Source of the DNA: Flavobacterium sp. WV_118_3 | Lineage (GTDB): Bacteria; Bacteroidota; Bacteroidia; Flavobacteriales; Flavobacteriaceae | Direction: 5' to 3' | NCBI RefSeq assembly: GCF_039778605.1 | Contig: NZ_CP156060.1 | Location: 1,798,001-1,862,000, forward strand | Length of the DNA: 64,000 nucleotides | Shown: one piece after another, positions 36,901 to 45,303 of the stretch | Layout of the letters: each line of letters begins with the position of its first letter | Numbering within the stretch: position 1 is the stretch's first letter | Notes under the pieces: generated by a model | What the model was told of the DNA's origin: nothing | What the model saw: only the letters and a program-made list of their open reading frames with translations | Database searches by the model: none | Program-made: the position numbers and the translations under genes

Positions 36901-37050
36901 CCATTTCGTATTGTAAATCAGAATACGGGCTGTAGTGGTATTATAATCGTTTTCAATAAACGTTCCTACGGCCATCGCTACTGCAAAGAAAATAAACAGA
37001 AAAGCCATTAAACGCGTGGAGAACAAAAATGAGACTATTTTTTTACCCAT
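33910..37050 (-). CDS. ccsA: Fused ResB-CcsA cytochrome c assembly protein
   Basis: A 1046-residue membrane protein joining both halves of the system II cytochrome c synthetase. The N-terminal ResB/CcsB part (about 1-470) has helices at both ends of a large periplasmic domain. The C-terminal CcsA part (about 730-1046) carries the haem-handling WWD segment ESWGRYWGWDPKETWALI and conserved His residues in GHAPWSDAYESM and HMRLVPAMRGKW. A helical linker with its own signal-like segment sits between them. It attaches haem to apocytochrome c on the periplasmic side. The fusion is standard for epsilonproteobacteria and Bacteroidota. Confidence 0.93.
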   Translation of the reverse strand: MGKKIVSFLFSTRLMAFLFIFFAVAMAVGTFIENDYNTTTARILIYNTKWFEGIMAIFLINFFGNIKRYQLHKKEKWATLLLHLSFIFIILGAFITRYISYEGVMPIREGESSNQIFSDRTYLTVFVDGDYQGEMRRRTFEQRALFSPVTNNDFTISKKFNETPFEIRYKDFIMGAKEVIKPSEKGTLFLKLVESGDGTRHEHYLKEGEVQNIHNVLFAFNKPTDGAINIIKDGDKYSIKSPFEGNFMRMADQMKGDVAKDTVQDLMFRSLYNMGGTQFVLPEPAIKGVVAFESNNNFKDDKSDDALVLTVTVGNEEHEVTLLGARGKMGVPNSFKLGNLEFTMMYGSKVYETPFKIRLNDFVAEKYPGTEKSYSSFESKVTVLDGAEQRDERIYMNHILDYKGFRFFQSSFDPDEKGTVLSVNHDSWGTNMTYLGYFLLYIGLMAILFDKNSRFGDLKKKLEKVRSKKAKLLPLIALLLSFSGFAQNNHQHQMPTPKQIDSLLTKYKVSDEEAAKFGRLVIQDQGGRMKPINTFSSELLRKVSKQDHYKGMNSDQAFLSMTQFPQVWYNVPLIYMKKDNDSIHKLIGVSLGEKYAPLVSFFDERGNYKLAGVLDEAYKAAVPNQFQKDFIEADKKVNLLYSALSGQILKVFPVPNDPNNKWVSFLEVNEQTHTALDSIKNVIPYYLSSIDKAAISGDYKLSDSLLKGLENYQIKYGSKVRPSDKKIDTEILYNKYDIFKKLFSWYMYAGVLMFLFVIIKIFKTNKTVNILVKISHAIIAVLFVLHTAGLIFRWYISGHAPWSDAYESMIYVGWATMFFGLAFGRKSELTVASTAFVASMILMVAHWSWMDPAIANLQPVLNSYWLMIHVAVIVGSYGPFTLGMILGIVALLLMVFTNEKNKEKMNLNIQEITYVNEMALTVGLVMLTIGNFLGGQWANESWGRYWGWDPKETWALISIMVYAFVIHMRLVPAMRGKWIYNAISVYAFYSILMTYFGVNFYLSGLHSYAKGDKVVTPNFVYYSLALVTLLVALAYYKNKKYLHKKK

Positions 37051-37352
37051 GGTGATTGGATTTGTTTTTTATAAATTGTCGCAAAAGTACTTAAAAACAA
37101 ACTCCTATTAACGCTTTTTAACGTAATATTTAATAGCTGTTAAAAATGATAAACCTTTCTTAAAACAGACCTTTTTGTCTGTTTTTTTTTTATAATGATA
37201 CACGTCAATCGAAAAAGTTAATTTAACATCTGGTTCTTCATAGGATTACCTTCCTAACCTATTCTTAAACATTCTCTTACAACGATTTATTTTTAAGTTA
37301 ATACTTCCCTAACCCAAAACCTTCACTTTTGTACCCAACCAAAACAACACAC
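37051..37352. other. 302-base divergent intergenic region
   Basis: It holds a strong plus-strand hairpin with T run at 37162-37191 that is not at the end of any gene seen, then an AT-rich stretch and a partial -7 box (CACTTTTG, 37324-37331) for the gene at 37353. Confidence 0.5.
37162..37191 (+). terminator. Orphan terminator-like hairpin
   Basis: A 9-bp perfect stem AAAACAGAC/GTCTGTTTT (37162-37170 with 37177-37185) plus a long T run. The nearest upstream gene is on the other strand, so what it terminates is unknown. Confidence 0.6.
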
Positions 37353-40300
37353 ATGACACCATTTTACACTTCTAAAAAGAACCTGTTACGTCTATTCCTT
37401 TTTATGGGGTCGACCTTTACCTGGGGACAGACACAACAAATTCATTATTGGAATTTTAATGCGCTGCCATCCGGAACGCTAACAAGTGTTGCGCCCGATG
37501 CTTCGTTACTTCCAACCGGAACGCAGATTACCTATCCCGGAACCGGCGCCGGCTATATGGACAATGTAGCCGGATCGGCATTGAACGCACAAAATGGTGA
37601 TGCCGCCGGATTGGGTTTACGTCCGAGAAATCCGAGTAACACCCGTGCTCTACTGGTTTCAGCGCCTACTACCGGATATCAGAATATCATCATTAAATTT
37701 GCGACGACCCGTACTACACAAGGAGCTTCGTCTCAAAATTATTCGTATACGCTAAACGGAACCGATTTTATCACGACCGGATTGGCCATAACCACGTATT
37801 CACCTCAAACAGAACCTACCTATGAAGTGGTAACCCTGGATTTCTCCGGAATCACAGGTGCCGCCAACAACCCTGATTTTGCCCTGAAAATTGAATTCGG
37901 AGGTAGCACGGCTGCCGGTTCCAGCGGAAATAATCGTTTTGACAATCTTACCATTACCGGTTCTACTGCCGGTGGTAACGATACCTCTCCTCCGGTAGCT
38001 ACTTTTAATCCAACGCATAACGCGACTAACGTAGTCATCAATACGCAGCCTACGATTTCGTTTAATGAAAACGTTCGTCTGATTGACAATTCGCCTATTA
38101 CCAATACCAATCTTGATGCTTTGGTAGAACTACGTTTAGGTGGTGTTACCGGAACTCCTATACCATTTGATGCCACATTTAGCAATAACACCATCACGAT
38201 TAGTCCACTGCAAACACTTAGCAACAGTGCGATTTATGCAGTGTTATTAGCCCCCAATCAAATCGAAGATATGCATGACAATGCGTTAACAAACAGTGCC
38301 GCAATTCAGTTTTCGACGGTAGCTTTCGATACCAAAATTGCGATGGCTTCCAATTTTGTAACGGTAAACGAAAATCACGGTACGTTATCATTCAACCTAA
38401 ATCTGACCAATCCTGCTAATGCATCGGTGGATTTGGTGGTAAAAGCCGCTCCGTTCAGTACGGCCGATCAAAATGACTTTACATTACAAACCCAGACCTT
38501 ACATTTTACAGCCGGTAGTAACGCAACTCAAACCATTTCAATTCCGATTATCGATGATACGTTGGAAGAACAACATGCCGAATATTTTGTACTAAGCCTT
38601 GAAAACCCGGTTGGTTTAACGATTAACGGAAATCCAATGACTACCGTATATATCAAAGACAACGATCGTCAGGCGCCTAGCCCAACTAACGATATCCAAT
38701 TGGAATACGTAGGTAGTTTCGATCCATCGGGAGCGAGTACCAGTTCGTGCGAAATCATCGTACACGATCCGGCTACGCAACGTCTTTTTACAATCAGTGC
38801 TATTTCCGACAAACTGGAAATCATCGACTTTTCGAATCCGGCCAATCTAAGTGTGATCAACTCTATCAATATGGCTTCTTATGGCGGTATTACCAGTGTA
38901 GCTGTTAAAAACGGAGTGGTTGCTGTAGCGTCACCCAATGCCAACGAACAATTAAACGGATCGGTAGTGTTTTTCGACACCAATGGTACGTTCTTAAAAC
39001 AAGTAACCGTAGGCGCTTTACCCGATATGGTAACCTTTACACCCGACGGAACAAAAGTTTTAACCGCCAACGAAGGACAACCAAACGATGCCTATACCGT
39101 AGATCCGGAAGGTTCGGTTTCCATTATCGATATTTCCGGTGGAATCGCTTCTTTAACGCAGGCTAATGTTACTACGGCTTCATTTACCGCTTTTAATGCA
39201 CAGGAAGCCGCTCTTATCGCTTCCGGAGTGCGTAAAACCAAAAGTACCAGTACGCTGGCACAGGATTTGGAACCGGAATACATCACCATTCGTCCTGATT
39301 CTCAAAAAGCATGGGTAACCCTTCAGGAAAACAATGCCATTGCCGAAATTGATCTGGTTACCAAAACGATTTCCGATATCTGGGCTTTGGGAACAAAAGA
39401 TATCAGTTTGCCAGGTAACGGTATGGATATTTCCGATAATAACAACGAAGTATTGATTGCCAACTGGCCCATTCAGGCGTATTATATCCCGGATGCTGTA
39501 GCGAATTACACGGTTAACGGAACAACCTTTCTGGTTATGGCCAACGAAGGTGACGAAAAAGAATATGCCGGTTTAACCGAAAGAACTACGGTTGGTGCCA
39601 ATACTTATACTTTAGATCCTGCTATTTTCCCGAATGCCTCGGTTTTAAAACAAAACCACAACGCCGGGCGATTACGTGTTACCAATCTTAACGGAAATAC
39701 CGATGCGGATGCCGACTTTGAAGAAATCAAAATTTTAGGTTCCCGTTCGTTTTCCATCTTTAATGCCGATACAAAAGCAATTGTGTTTGACAGTGGTGAC
39801 GATTTCGAAATGTATACCGCTATGACACCGTCCATCAGTCCGATTTTTAATGCCGATCATGGTGATAACGTTAAAAAAGGAAGAAGCCGCGCCAAAGGTC
39901 CGGAGCCGGAAGGTGTTACGCTAACGCAGATTGCCGGTAAAACCTTTGCTTTTATAACGCTGGAGCGCGTTGGTGGTGTAATGGTGTATGATGTAACCAA
40001 TCCAAGCGATGTAAAATTCGTTGACTATAAAAACAGTCGTAGCACATCGGCGTATTCCGGTGATTTTGGTCCGGAAGGCGTTACGTTTATCAAAGCAGCC
40101 GATAGTCCGAACAATAAGAATTATGTAGCCGTAGCCAACGAAATCAGCGGTACGATTAGTATGTATGAAGTGAATACAGCCAATCTAACCAACGACGATT
40201 ATGTACAGACTCCAAAAACCTTTACTGTTTTCCCAAATCCATCTACCAAAGGTGTGGTTTATTTTAACCGTATGGCCAGCTATTCGCTATATGATTTGAC

Positions 40301-40418
40301 CGGAAAATTAATCCAGTCGGAGAAAAATGCATTATTGATCAACACGTCAAAACTGACGGCAGGAATGTATCTGATCAAAACGGATGAAGGCCTTACCCAA
40401 AAATTGGTTGTTAAGTAG
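37353..40418 (+). CDS. Large exported choice-of-anchor I protein with T9SS sorting domain
   Basis: A 1021-residue secreted protein. After a signal peptide (cleaved near FTWGQ), residues about 25-215 form a beta-sandwich (IHYWNFNALPSG), then a bacterial Ig-like domain (PPVATFNPTHNATNVVINTQ, about 220-320), a Calx-beta domain (about 325-435, ending IDDTLEEQHAEYFVLSLENP), and a large propeller-like domain of the choice-of-anchor I type (about 445-950, with DISDNNNEVLIANWP and KGPEPEGVTL). The end (FPNPSTKG to LVVK) is a T9SS type A tail. I start at the ATG 37353; an in-frame TTG at 37329 adds no signal sequence. The substrate is unknown; anchoring to the cell surface is likely. Confidence 0.88.
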   Translation: MTPFYTSKKNLLRLFLFMGSTFTWGQTQQIHYWNFNALPSGTLTSVAPDASLLPTGTQITYPGTGAGYMDNVAGSALNAQNGDAAGLGLRPRNPSNTRALLVSAPTTGYQNIIIKFATTRTTQGASSQNYSYTLNGTDFITTGLAITTYSPQTEPTYEVVTLDFSGITGAANNPDFALKIEFGGSTAAGSSGNNRFDNLTITGSTAGGNDTSPPVATFNPTHNATNVVINTQPTISFNENVRLIDNSPITNTNLDALVELRLGGVTGTPIPFDATFSNNTITISPLQTLSNSAIYAVLLAPNQIEDMHDNALTNSAAIQFSTVAFDTKIAMASNFVTVNENHGTLSFNLNLTNPANASVDLVVKAAPFSTADQNDFTLQTQTLHFTAGSNATQTISIPIIDDTLEEQHAEYFVLSLENPVGLTINGNPMTTVYIKDNDRQAPSPTNDIQLEYVGSFDPSGASTSSCEIIVHDPATQRLFTISAISDKLEIIDFSNPANLSVINSINMASYGGITSVAVKNGVVAVASPNANEQLNGSVVFFDTNGTFLKQVTVGALPDMVTFTPDGTKVLTANEGQPNDAYTVDPEGSVSIIDISGGIASLTQANVTTASFTAFNAQEAALIASGVRKTKSTSTLAQDLEPEYITIRPDSQKAWVTLQENNAIAEIDLVTKTISDIWALGTKDISLPGNGMDISDNNNEVLIANWPIQAYYIPDAVANYTVNGTTFLVMANEGDEKEYAGLTERTTVGANTYTLDPAIFPNASVLKQNHNAGRLRVTNLNGNTDADADFEEIKILGSRSFSIFNADTKAIVFDSGDDFEMYTAMTPSISPIFNADHGDNVKKGRSRAKGPEPEGVTLTQIAGKTFAFITLERVGGVMVYDVTNPSDVKFVDYKNSRSTSAYSGDFGPEGVTFIKAADSPNNKNYVAVANEISGTISMYEVNTANLTNDDYVQTPKTFTVFPNPSTKGVVYFNRMASYSLYDLTGKLIQSEKNALLINTSKLTAGMYLIKTDEGLTQKLVVK

Positions 40419-40442
40419 TTTATTATATTTTTAGGAAGAAAG

Positions 40443-40473
40443 CCGGGTTGGATTCGCCTCCAATCCGGTTTTT
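40443..40473 (+). terminator. Terminator of the T9SS cargo gene
   Basis: A 10-bp stem CCGGGTTGGA/TCCAATCCGG with one G-T pair and a T run. Confidence 0.85.
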
Positions 40474-40532
40474 GATTTTTGTTTTTGGGCGTTAAATATA
40501 TCCCAAACCCGGTTTTACGGCGGCCATTTTCA

Positions 40533-40540
40533 TAAATTTG
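40533..40540 (+). promoter_or_regulatory. -7 box of the nitronate monooxygenase gene
   Basis: TAAATTTG, an exact TAnnTTTG match 14 bases before the start codon, so the leader would be very short. Confidence 0.55.
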
Positions 40541-40554
40541 AGAAAACATTTACC

Positions 40555-41616
40555 ATGAACCGGTTCCATTCCATTACCGAAAAGTTACACATTCAATATC
40601 CAATCGTTCAAGCGCCAATGTTGGGCGTAACCACTCCCGAAATGGTGGCCGCCATTGCCAATGAAGGCGGATTGGGATCACTTCCCGTTGGTGGTTTATC
40701 GCCGGAAAAAACAACCGAACTAATCCGAAAAACCAAACAACTTACCGAGCGTCCGTTTACCGTCAATCTGTTCGCGCATACAATCCCGGAAGTAAATCGG
40801 AATCAGGCTGCACAAATGCAGGATTTCCTGGTTGATCTTAGCAAAAGACATGGATTGGAATTCCCGGAAGTAAACGTGAGAACACTCCCTTTTTATTCCT
40901 ATAAAACACAAATCGATATTCTGATTGCCGAACAAATCCCTATTGTGAGTTTTACGTTCGGGATTCCGGATGATGAGAGTCTGCAGAAATCAAAAGCCAG
41001 TGGCGCCATTTTAATCGGAACGGCGACTTGTTTGGAAGAAGCGCTTCTATTAGACCAAAAAGGTGTCGATATGATCACGGCGCAAGGTATTGAAGCCGGC
41101 GGTCATCGCGGTACTTTTCTGGAAACGATTCCGTTACCACAAGTTGGTGTGATAGCATTGGTTCCGCAAATTGTAAATCGCATTGGTAAACCGGTTTTGG
41201 CTTCCGGAGCGATCAACGATGGGAAAACCATTAAAGCGGCTTTTACTATGGGCGCTTCCGCGGTGCAAATCGGAACGGCTTTTATTGCCACAACCGAAAG
41301 TCTGGCGATACCGGCTTATCAGCAGGCGGTCTTGACGGCAAAAGATACCGATAGTCAACTTACCCGTGCGTTTTCCGGACGATGGGCTCGCGGTTTGCAA
41401 AATCAATTTATGGCCGAAGTGGAGCATTCCGGTTTGACACCACTTCCCTATCCGATTCAAAATAGTCTGACGACCGCATTGCGCCAAAAAGCCCAACAAC
41501 AAAATAAAGGTGATTTTACCAATCTATGGTCGGGTCAATCGGCGCCTAAAATCCATTTACCGGATTGCACCGCGATTTTCCGGGAATTGATCCGACAGGC
41601 GGAATTAACCAACTAA
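40555..41616 (+). CDS. Nitronate monooxygenase (2-nitropropane dioxygenase family)
   Basis: A 353-residue FMN-dependent TIM-barrel enzyme that oxidises alkyl nitronates such as propionate 3-nitronate. The flavin and substrate motifs are PIVQAPMLGVTTPEMVAAIA, VSFTFGIP, GIEAGGHRGTF (catalytic His), PVLASGAINDGKTIKAAF and GASAVQIGTAFIATTES. It is monocistronic and convergent with the porin gene. The usual role is detoxification; the natural substrate here is not known. Confidence 0.93.
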   Translation: MNRFHSITEKLHIQYPIVQAPMLGVTTPEMVAAIANEGGLGSLPVGGLSPEKTTELIRKTKQLTERPFTVNLFAHTIPEVNRNQAAQMQDFLVDLSKRHGLEFPEVNVRTLPFYSYKTQIDILIAEQIPIVSFTFGIPDDESLQKSKASGAILIGTATCLEEALLLDQKGVDMITAQGIEAGGHRGTFLETIPLPQVGVIALVPQIVNRIGKPVLASGAINDGKTIKAAFTMGASAVQIGTAFIATTESLAIPAYQQAVLTAKDTDSQLTRAFSGRWARGLQNQFMAEVEHSGLTPLPYPIQNSLTTALRQKAQQQNKGDFTNLWSGQSAPKIHLPDCTAIFRELIRQAELTN

Positions 41617-41667
41617 AAACACCTTATCTGTTTTATCCTTTAAAAGAAAAACACACTCTAAAAGAAA

Positions 41668-41700
41668 ACACCTGACAGGTTTTCCATACCTGTCAGGTGT
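41668..41700. repeat. ACCTGACAGGT palindrome, copy 2
   Basis: A 13-bp inverted repeat ACACCTGACAGGT/ACCTGTCAGGTGT (41668-41680 with 41688-41700) with a 7-nt loop. It shares the 11-bp core of the copy at 7761-7789 and also lies between convergent genes. Here it is the only hairpin, so it may itself serve as terminator for both. Confidence 0.85.
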
Positions 41701-41721
41701 CTCTTCAAAAGAATAATCTTT

Positions 41722-42939
41722 TTAAATACCTATTTCAATCTGGAAGCGAACATACCAGTTGTTTTTGGTCGATCCGTCGTTAAAACTCAGTCGATCGTAG
41801 GTAAATTCGGTTTGCAATTTAAAGGCATGCTCCCAAAGGTATTTGGTTACGCCAAGGGTATATTCGTTGGTATCCGGCGTAAAAGCTTTGATATCCTTAT
41901 TCGCTTTTTGCGTTGAAAATCGGCCGATGATTTCATAATTCGTCGGAAACGTATAACTCAACTGATAATCCATTCCATGTCCTACATAAGCATAATTCGT
42001 TACGGTCGGATCCAACGGATCAACCGCTACCGGATTATGTGACGCACGGGACATATAGGTCGCCATAGCAGCCCAACCGTTATATTTAAACATCGCATCG
42101 GCAAAAAAGGAACGCAAGGTTTTTTGCTGGTATAAATCGTCTCCTAACTGACCCTGGGTTCGTCTGGCGTTATTGTTTTGATGATAGGCACCCGAAAACA
42201 ATAATTTGGGTGTTTTTTCGCGGGCAAGATCGCCTTCAAAATTCGATCCGTCTTTGGTGAACGATCCTAATGGAAACAATTCGATCTTACCGGTTAAAGC
42301 CACACCGTTATCCGGGCTTTTAGTCCAGTTACGACCTTCACCGGTAGTAACGGCCGCTTTTAAATTATAGGAAAACTGATCTTTTTTCTCATTCAGATAA
42401 TATGCCTGAAGTCCAAAATCCCGGTCAATATTAAATTTGGCATTATTTATCGAACGATCGGTTAACTGTAACGCTCCCGATGAATTGACCCGTTGACGGT
42501 TACCCGGTAATTTTGTTTGCCCGAAAGTAAAACTCCAGTTTCGGTTTGGTCGGTAAATAACTGCCGCGTCCCGGATAATATTGATGTTTTCACCATCGTG
42601 AATTTCGCCAACATCGCCCGGTGCAAAGGATAATTGCAACACATACAGAAAATGCGGGTTTCCTACATAACCGTCGAAACGCAAACGCAAACGACGAATC
42701 TGTCCATCGTACGCATCGTCTTCCCCTTCATTTTTGATAAACCCGATACGGTTTTGCATCCGGAAACGAATATTTAACTGGAAAAGACTGTCGGCAGAAG
42801 TAATTCCAAGTCCCTTACCGTAACTGTAATAGGGCAATGCCGCTAATTTTAAATCGTTATCTTTGGTGCTAATCTTAATGTCCTGCGCCTGTAGTACGGC
42901 TGCGACGAACAGTAAAACAAAAGTTAGTTGTATTCTCAT
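41722..42939 (-). CDS. Outer membrane porin, OprO/OprP-like
   Basis: A 405-residue outer membrane barrel. The signal peptide ends near VLQAQ (residue 19). Alternating strands such as FQLNIRFRMQNRIGFI, IRRLRLRFDGYVGNP, FLYVLQLSFAPGD and FTFGQTKLPGNRQRV match the phosphate-selective porin O/P family, and the last strand ends in WYVRFQIEIGI. Phosphate selectivity is a family label only; many Bacteroidota members are general porins. It is divergent from prmA. Confidence 0.87.
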   Translation of the reverse strand: MRIQLTFVLLFVAAVLQAQDIKISTKDNDLKLAALPYYSYGKGLGITSADSLFQLNIRFRMQNRIGFIKNEGEDDAYDGQIRRLRLRFDGYVGNPHFLYVLQLSFAPGDVGEIHDGENINIIRDAAVIYRPNRNWSFTFGQTKLPGNRQRVNSSGALQLTDRSINNAKFNIDRDFGLQAYYLNEKKDQFSYNLKAAVTTGEGRNWTKSPDNGVALTGKIELFPLGSFTKDGSNFEGDLAREKTPKLLFSGAYHQNNNARRTQGQLGDDLYQQKTLRSFFADAMFKYNGWAAMATYMSRASHNPVAVDPLDPTVTNYAYVGHGMDYQLSYTFPTNYEIIGRFSTQKANKDIKAFTPDTNEYTLGVTKYLWEHAFKLQTEFTYDRLSFNDGSTKNNWYVRFQIEIGI

Positions 42940-42980
42940 GTTAGTGTTGTGTTATCTAGGAGCAAAACTAATGTTATTTA

Positions 42981-43013
42981 TTGGCTGACGATATTAAGAT
43001 AATGTTACCTTTG
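42981..43013 (+). promoter_or_regulatory. Promoter of prmA-clpS
   Basis: TTG at 42981-42983, a 22-base spacer, and TACCTTTG at 43006-43013. It starts transcription just before the ATG at 43029. Confidence 0.6.
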
Positions 43014-43028
43014 CGAAAAATTAATGTT

Positions 43029-43862
43029 ATGCAAAATAATTATATAGGATACCACTTCTCCGTGGAACCCAAAGAGTTAGGTTCTGAAATTTTAATCGCC
43101 GAACTGGGAGAAACCGCTTTCGAAAGTTTTATCGAAACCGAAAACGGGCTTTCCGCTTACGTTCAAAAAGAGCTGTGGAATGAAAATATTCTGGACGATA
43201 TACAAATTTTACATTCGGAGGAATTTACCATTTCCTATACTATAGAAGAAATCGAACAGGTAAACTGGAATGAAGAATGGGAAAAGAATTTTGAACCAAT
43301 CGACATTGACGGTATTTGTCAGATTCGCGCGCCTTTCCACGAAAAAAATGACGCGCAATACGATATCGTAATCGAACCAAAAATGAGTTTTGGAACCGGT
43401 CACCATGAGACAACATTTATGATGGCGCAACACTTGTTGGAGACAGATGTAACCGGAATGAAAACCCTTGATATGGGATGTGGTACGGCAATTTTGGCCA
43501 TTTTAGCCGAGATGCGTGGTGCGCAACCCATCGATGCTATTGATATCGACAACTGGTGCTACCTGAATTCAATCGAAAATGCAGAACGCAATAACTGTAA
43601 ACACATCACGGTTTACGAAGGCAATGCTTCGTTATTAGTGGATCAGCAATACGACTTGATCATAGCAAATATCAACCGTAATATTTTACTAAACGATATG
43701 CAGGCTTATGTAGATCGTCTGAATAAAGGCGGTATCCTATTGCTAAGTGGGTTCTACGAAGAGGATATTCCGTTTATCGATGCGTCTTGTACCGAAAAAG
43801 GACTGACGTATGTTAAAAAGTTCCAAAAGAACAATTGGGTATCTTTAAAATATGTAAATTAG
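43029..43862 (+). CDS. prmA: Ribosomal protein L11 methyltransferase
   Basis: A 277-residue SAM-dependent enzyme that methylates ribosomal protein L11. The substrate-recognition domain (1-100) precedes the Rossmann domain, with FGTGHHETTFMMAQ, TLDMGCGTAILAIL (SAM loop) and IIANINRNILL. I start at 43029 (MQNNYIGYHF): the longer frame from 42981 would run through the promoter. clpS follows after 26 bases in the same operon. Confidence 0.95.
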   Translation: MQNNYIGYHFSVEPKELGSEILIAELGETAFESFIETENGLSAYVQKELWNENILDDIQILHSEEFTISYTIEEIEQVNWNEEWEKNFEPIDIDGICQIRAPFHEKNDAQYDIVIEPKMSFGTGHHETTFMMAQHLLETDVTGMKTLDMGCGTAILAILAEMRGAQPIDAIDIDNWCYLNSIENAERNNCKHITVYEGNASLLVDQQYDLIIANINRNILLNDMQAYVDRLNKGGILLLSGFYEEDIPFIDASCTEKGLTYVKKFQKNNWVSLKYVN

Positions 43863-43888
43863 CTAAAATTTAAACTAAGCTTCTGATT

Positions 43889-44164
43889 ATGAGTACCCAG
43901 GAAAAAGTTTTAGAAAGCGTATCGGTTGAAGAACTGATTTCATTAAATAATGAAATTGTACTGTTTAACGACGATGTAAATACTTTCGATCACGTAATTG
44001 ACACTTTAATCCGCGTTTGCGACCATACCGCCGAACAAGCCGAGCAATGTGCCATTCTGGTTCATTATACCGGGAAATGCACGGTAAAAACCGGTTCGTA
44101 TAACGACCTGAAACCGCAGTGTTCTTCACTGTTAGATGCCGGTTTAAGCGCTGAAATACAATAA
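43889..44164 (+). CDS. clpS: ATP-dependent Clp protease adaptor ClpS
   Basis: A 91-residue adaptor that delivers N-degron proteins to a ClpA/ClpC unfoldase. The N-degron pocket is formed by LFNDDVNTFDHVIDTLIRVC and the later AILVHYTGKCTVKTG. The partner unfoldase is not in this window; the clpB at 24953 is not a known ClpS partner. It sits with prmA, a pairing common in Flavobacteriia. Confidence 0.93.
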   Translation: MSTQEKVLESVSVEELISLNNEIVLFNDDVNTFDHVIDTLIRVCDHTAEQAEQCAILVHYTGKCTVKTGSYNDLKPQCSSLLDAGLSAEIQ

Positions 44165-44193
44165 AAAAGTCCCGATAAAATCGGGACTTTTTT
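44163..44193. terminator. Bidirectional terminator with AGTCCCGAT stem, copy 1
   Basis: A perfect 14-bp stem (44163-44176 with 44180-44193) with loop AAA. The core AGTCCCGAT/ATCGGGACT recurs at 51185-51209, again between convergent genes. Confidence 0.93.
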
Positions 44194-44210
44194 ATTTTCA
44201 AAACCACTTC

Positions 44211-44624
44211 TTAATGTGGCAATATCTCTTTTAACAATCCGTAGATATAGGTTCCCAAAAGCGCACCCAATAGGATCACGCCCGCGCCCCAGAATCCGGC
44301 GCCTAACAGGATAAAAATCGGTCCCGGACACGAACCAACCATTGCCCAACCCAATCCAAACAACGTACCGCCAATAATATAACGGGCCAATCCTTTTTCT
44401 TTCGGTTCGATCACAATAGGCGCACCGGTATAATCTTTTAGGTTTTTACGTTTGATCAACTGAACACCGATAAAACCGGTCATTACCGCAACCATAATGA
44501 TTCCGAACATATGGAACGACTGGAACTGGAACATTTCGTAAATACGGTACCAGGATACCGCTTCCGATTTGGTTAGTACGATTCCGAATACAAAACCAAC
44601 CAGTATAAATTTGATATATTTCAT
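44211..44624 (-). CDS. YeeE/YedE-type sulfur transporter, half protein (DUF6691)
   Basis: A 137-residue membrane protein with four helices. The motif WAMVGSCPGPIFILLGAG contains the conserved Cys of the YeeE/YedE family, proposed to pass thiosulfate or other sulfur compounds across the membrane by Cys contacts. The neighbour at 44626, one base away, is the other half with its own Cys motif. The family often consists of such pairs in Bacteroidota and proteobacteria (PmpA/PmpB). Substrate not proven. Confidence 0.85.
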   Translation of the reverse strand: MKYIKFILVGFVFGIVLTKSEAVSWYRIYEMFQFQSFHMFGIIMVAVMTGFIGVQLIKRKNLKDYTGAPIVIEPKEKGLARYIIGGTLFGLGWAMVGSCPGPIFILLGAGFWGAGVILLGALLGTYIYGLLKEILPH

Positions 44625-44625
44625 C

Positions 44626-45186
44626 TTATCTGAAAATTAAAGGTAATAGAAAATGGGACATGATCAATCCGCCGATAAAGAACCCGATTACGGCAATCAG
44701 CGAAGGCAACTGTAAATTACTTAACCCGGAAATAGCATGTCCGGATGTACATCCGCCGGCATAACGCGTTCCGAAACCGATCAGCAAGCCTCCTGCCAAT
44801 AAAATGATAAAGGTTTTCGGATTTTTTAAGGCTTCAAAACCCATTAACGAATCCGGAGCCAGTTTCCCTTCCGGCGCTTCGATATGCATCGTTGCCAATT
44901 GTTCTACCGTGGTTGGGTTTAGATTAACACCACTTCCGTCGCTTAAAAAATGAACGGCTACAAAACCGCCCAACATGGCTCCAAAAACCACTGCCAGATT
45001 CCAGCGTTGTGCTTTCCAGTCAAATCGGAAAAAATCGGCAAAACGACCCGCTCCGCCAATACTGCATAAGGTTCGTAAATTAGATGACATTCCGAATGCT
45101 TTGCCAAAATAAAGTAGCGCCAGCATCACCATTCCGATCAAAAAGCCCGATATATACCAGGGCCAGGTTCCATAAAGTACTTCCAT
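44626..45186 (-). CDS. YeeE/YedE family transporter, partner half
   Basis: A 186-residue membrane protein with about five helices and the Cys motif GTRYAGGCTSGHAISGLSNL typical of YeeE/YedE. It is translated first, with DUF6691 next. The -7 box on the minus strand is at 45204-45211. The pair probably makes one channel for a sulfur compound. The conserved Cys is the expected sulfur contact. Confidence 0.87.
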   Translation of the reverse strand: MEVLYGTWPWYISGFLIGMVMLALLYFGKAFGMSSNLRTLCSIGGAGRFADFFRFDWKAQRWNLAVVFGAMLGGFVAVHFLSDGSGVNLNPTTVEQLATMHIEAPEGKLAPDSLMGFEALKNPKTFIILLAGGLLIGFGTRYAGGCTSGHAISGLSNLQLPSLIAVIGFFIGGLIMSHFLLPLIFR

Positions 45187-45203
45187 AAAAAACTGATTTA
45201 GGG

Positions 45204-45211
45204 CAAAAGTA
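45204..45211 (-). promoter_or_regulatory. -7 box of the YeeE/YedE pair
   Basis: Reads TACTTTTG on the minus strand, 18 bases before the start. Confidence 0.5.
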
Positions 45212-45274
45212 CTTATTCGACCAGTATTTTGTGTAACATTGATTACATAATTTTCGGCAAACCAAATATTCTGC

Positions 45275-45282
45275 TACCTTTG
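45275..45282 (+). promoter_or_regulatory. -7 box of the DUF4199 gene
   Basis: TACCTTTG, an exact TAnnTTTG match 22 bases before the start. Confidence 0.55.
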
Positions 45283-45303
45283 AAACCATAAATTTATCCG
45301 CAG

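Noticed and set aside
42981..43028. Upstream start of prmA
   Set aside because: Would translate through the promoter boxes (TTG-N22-TACCTTTG).
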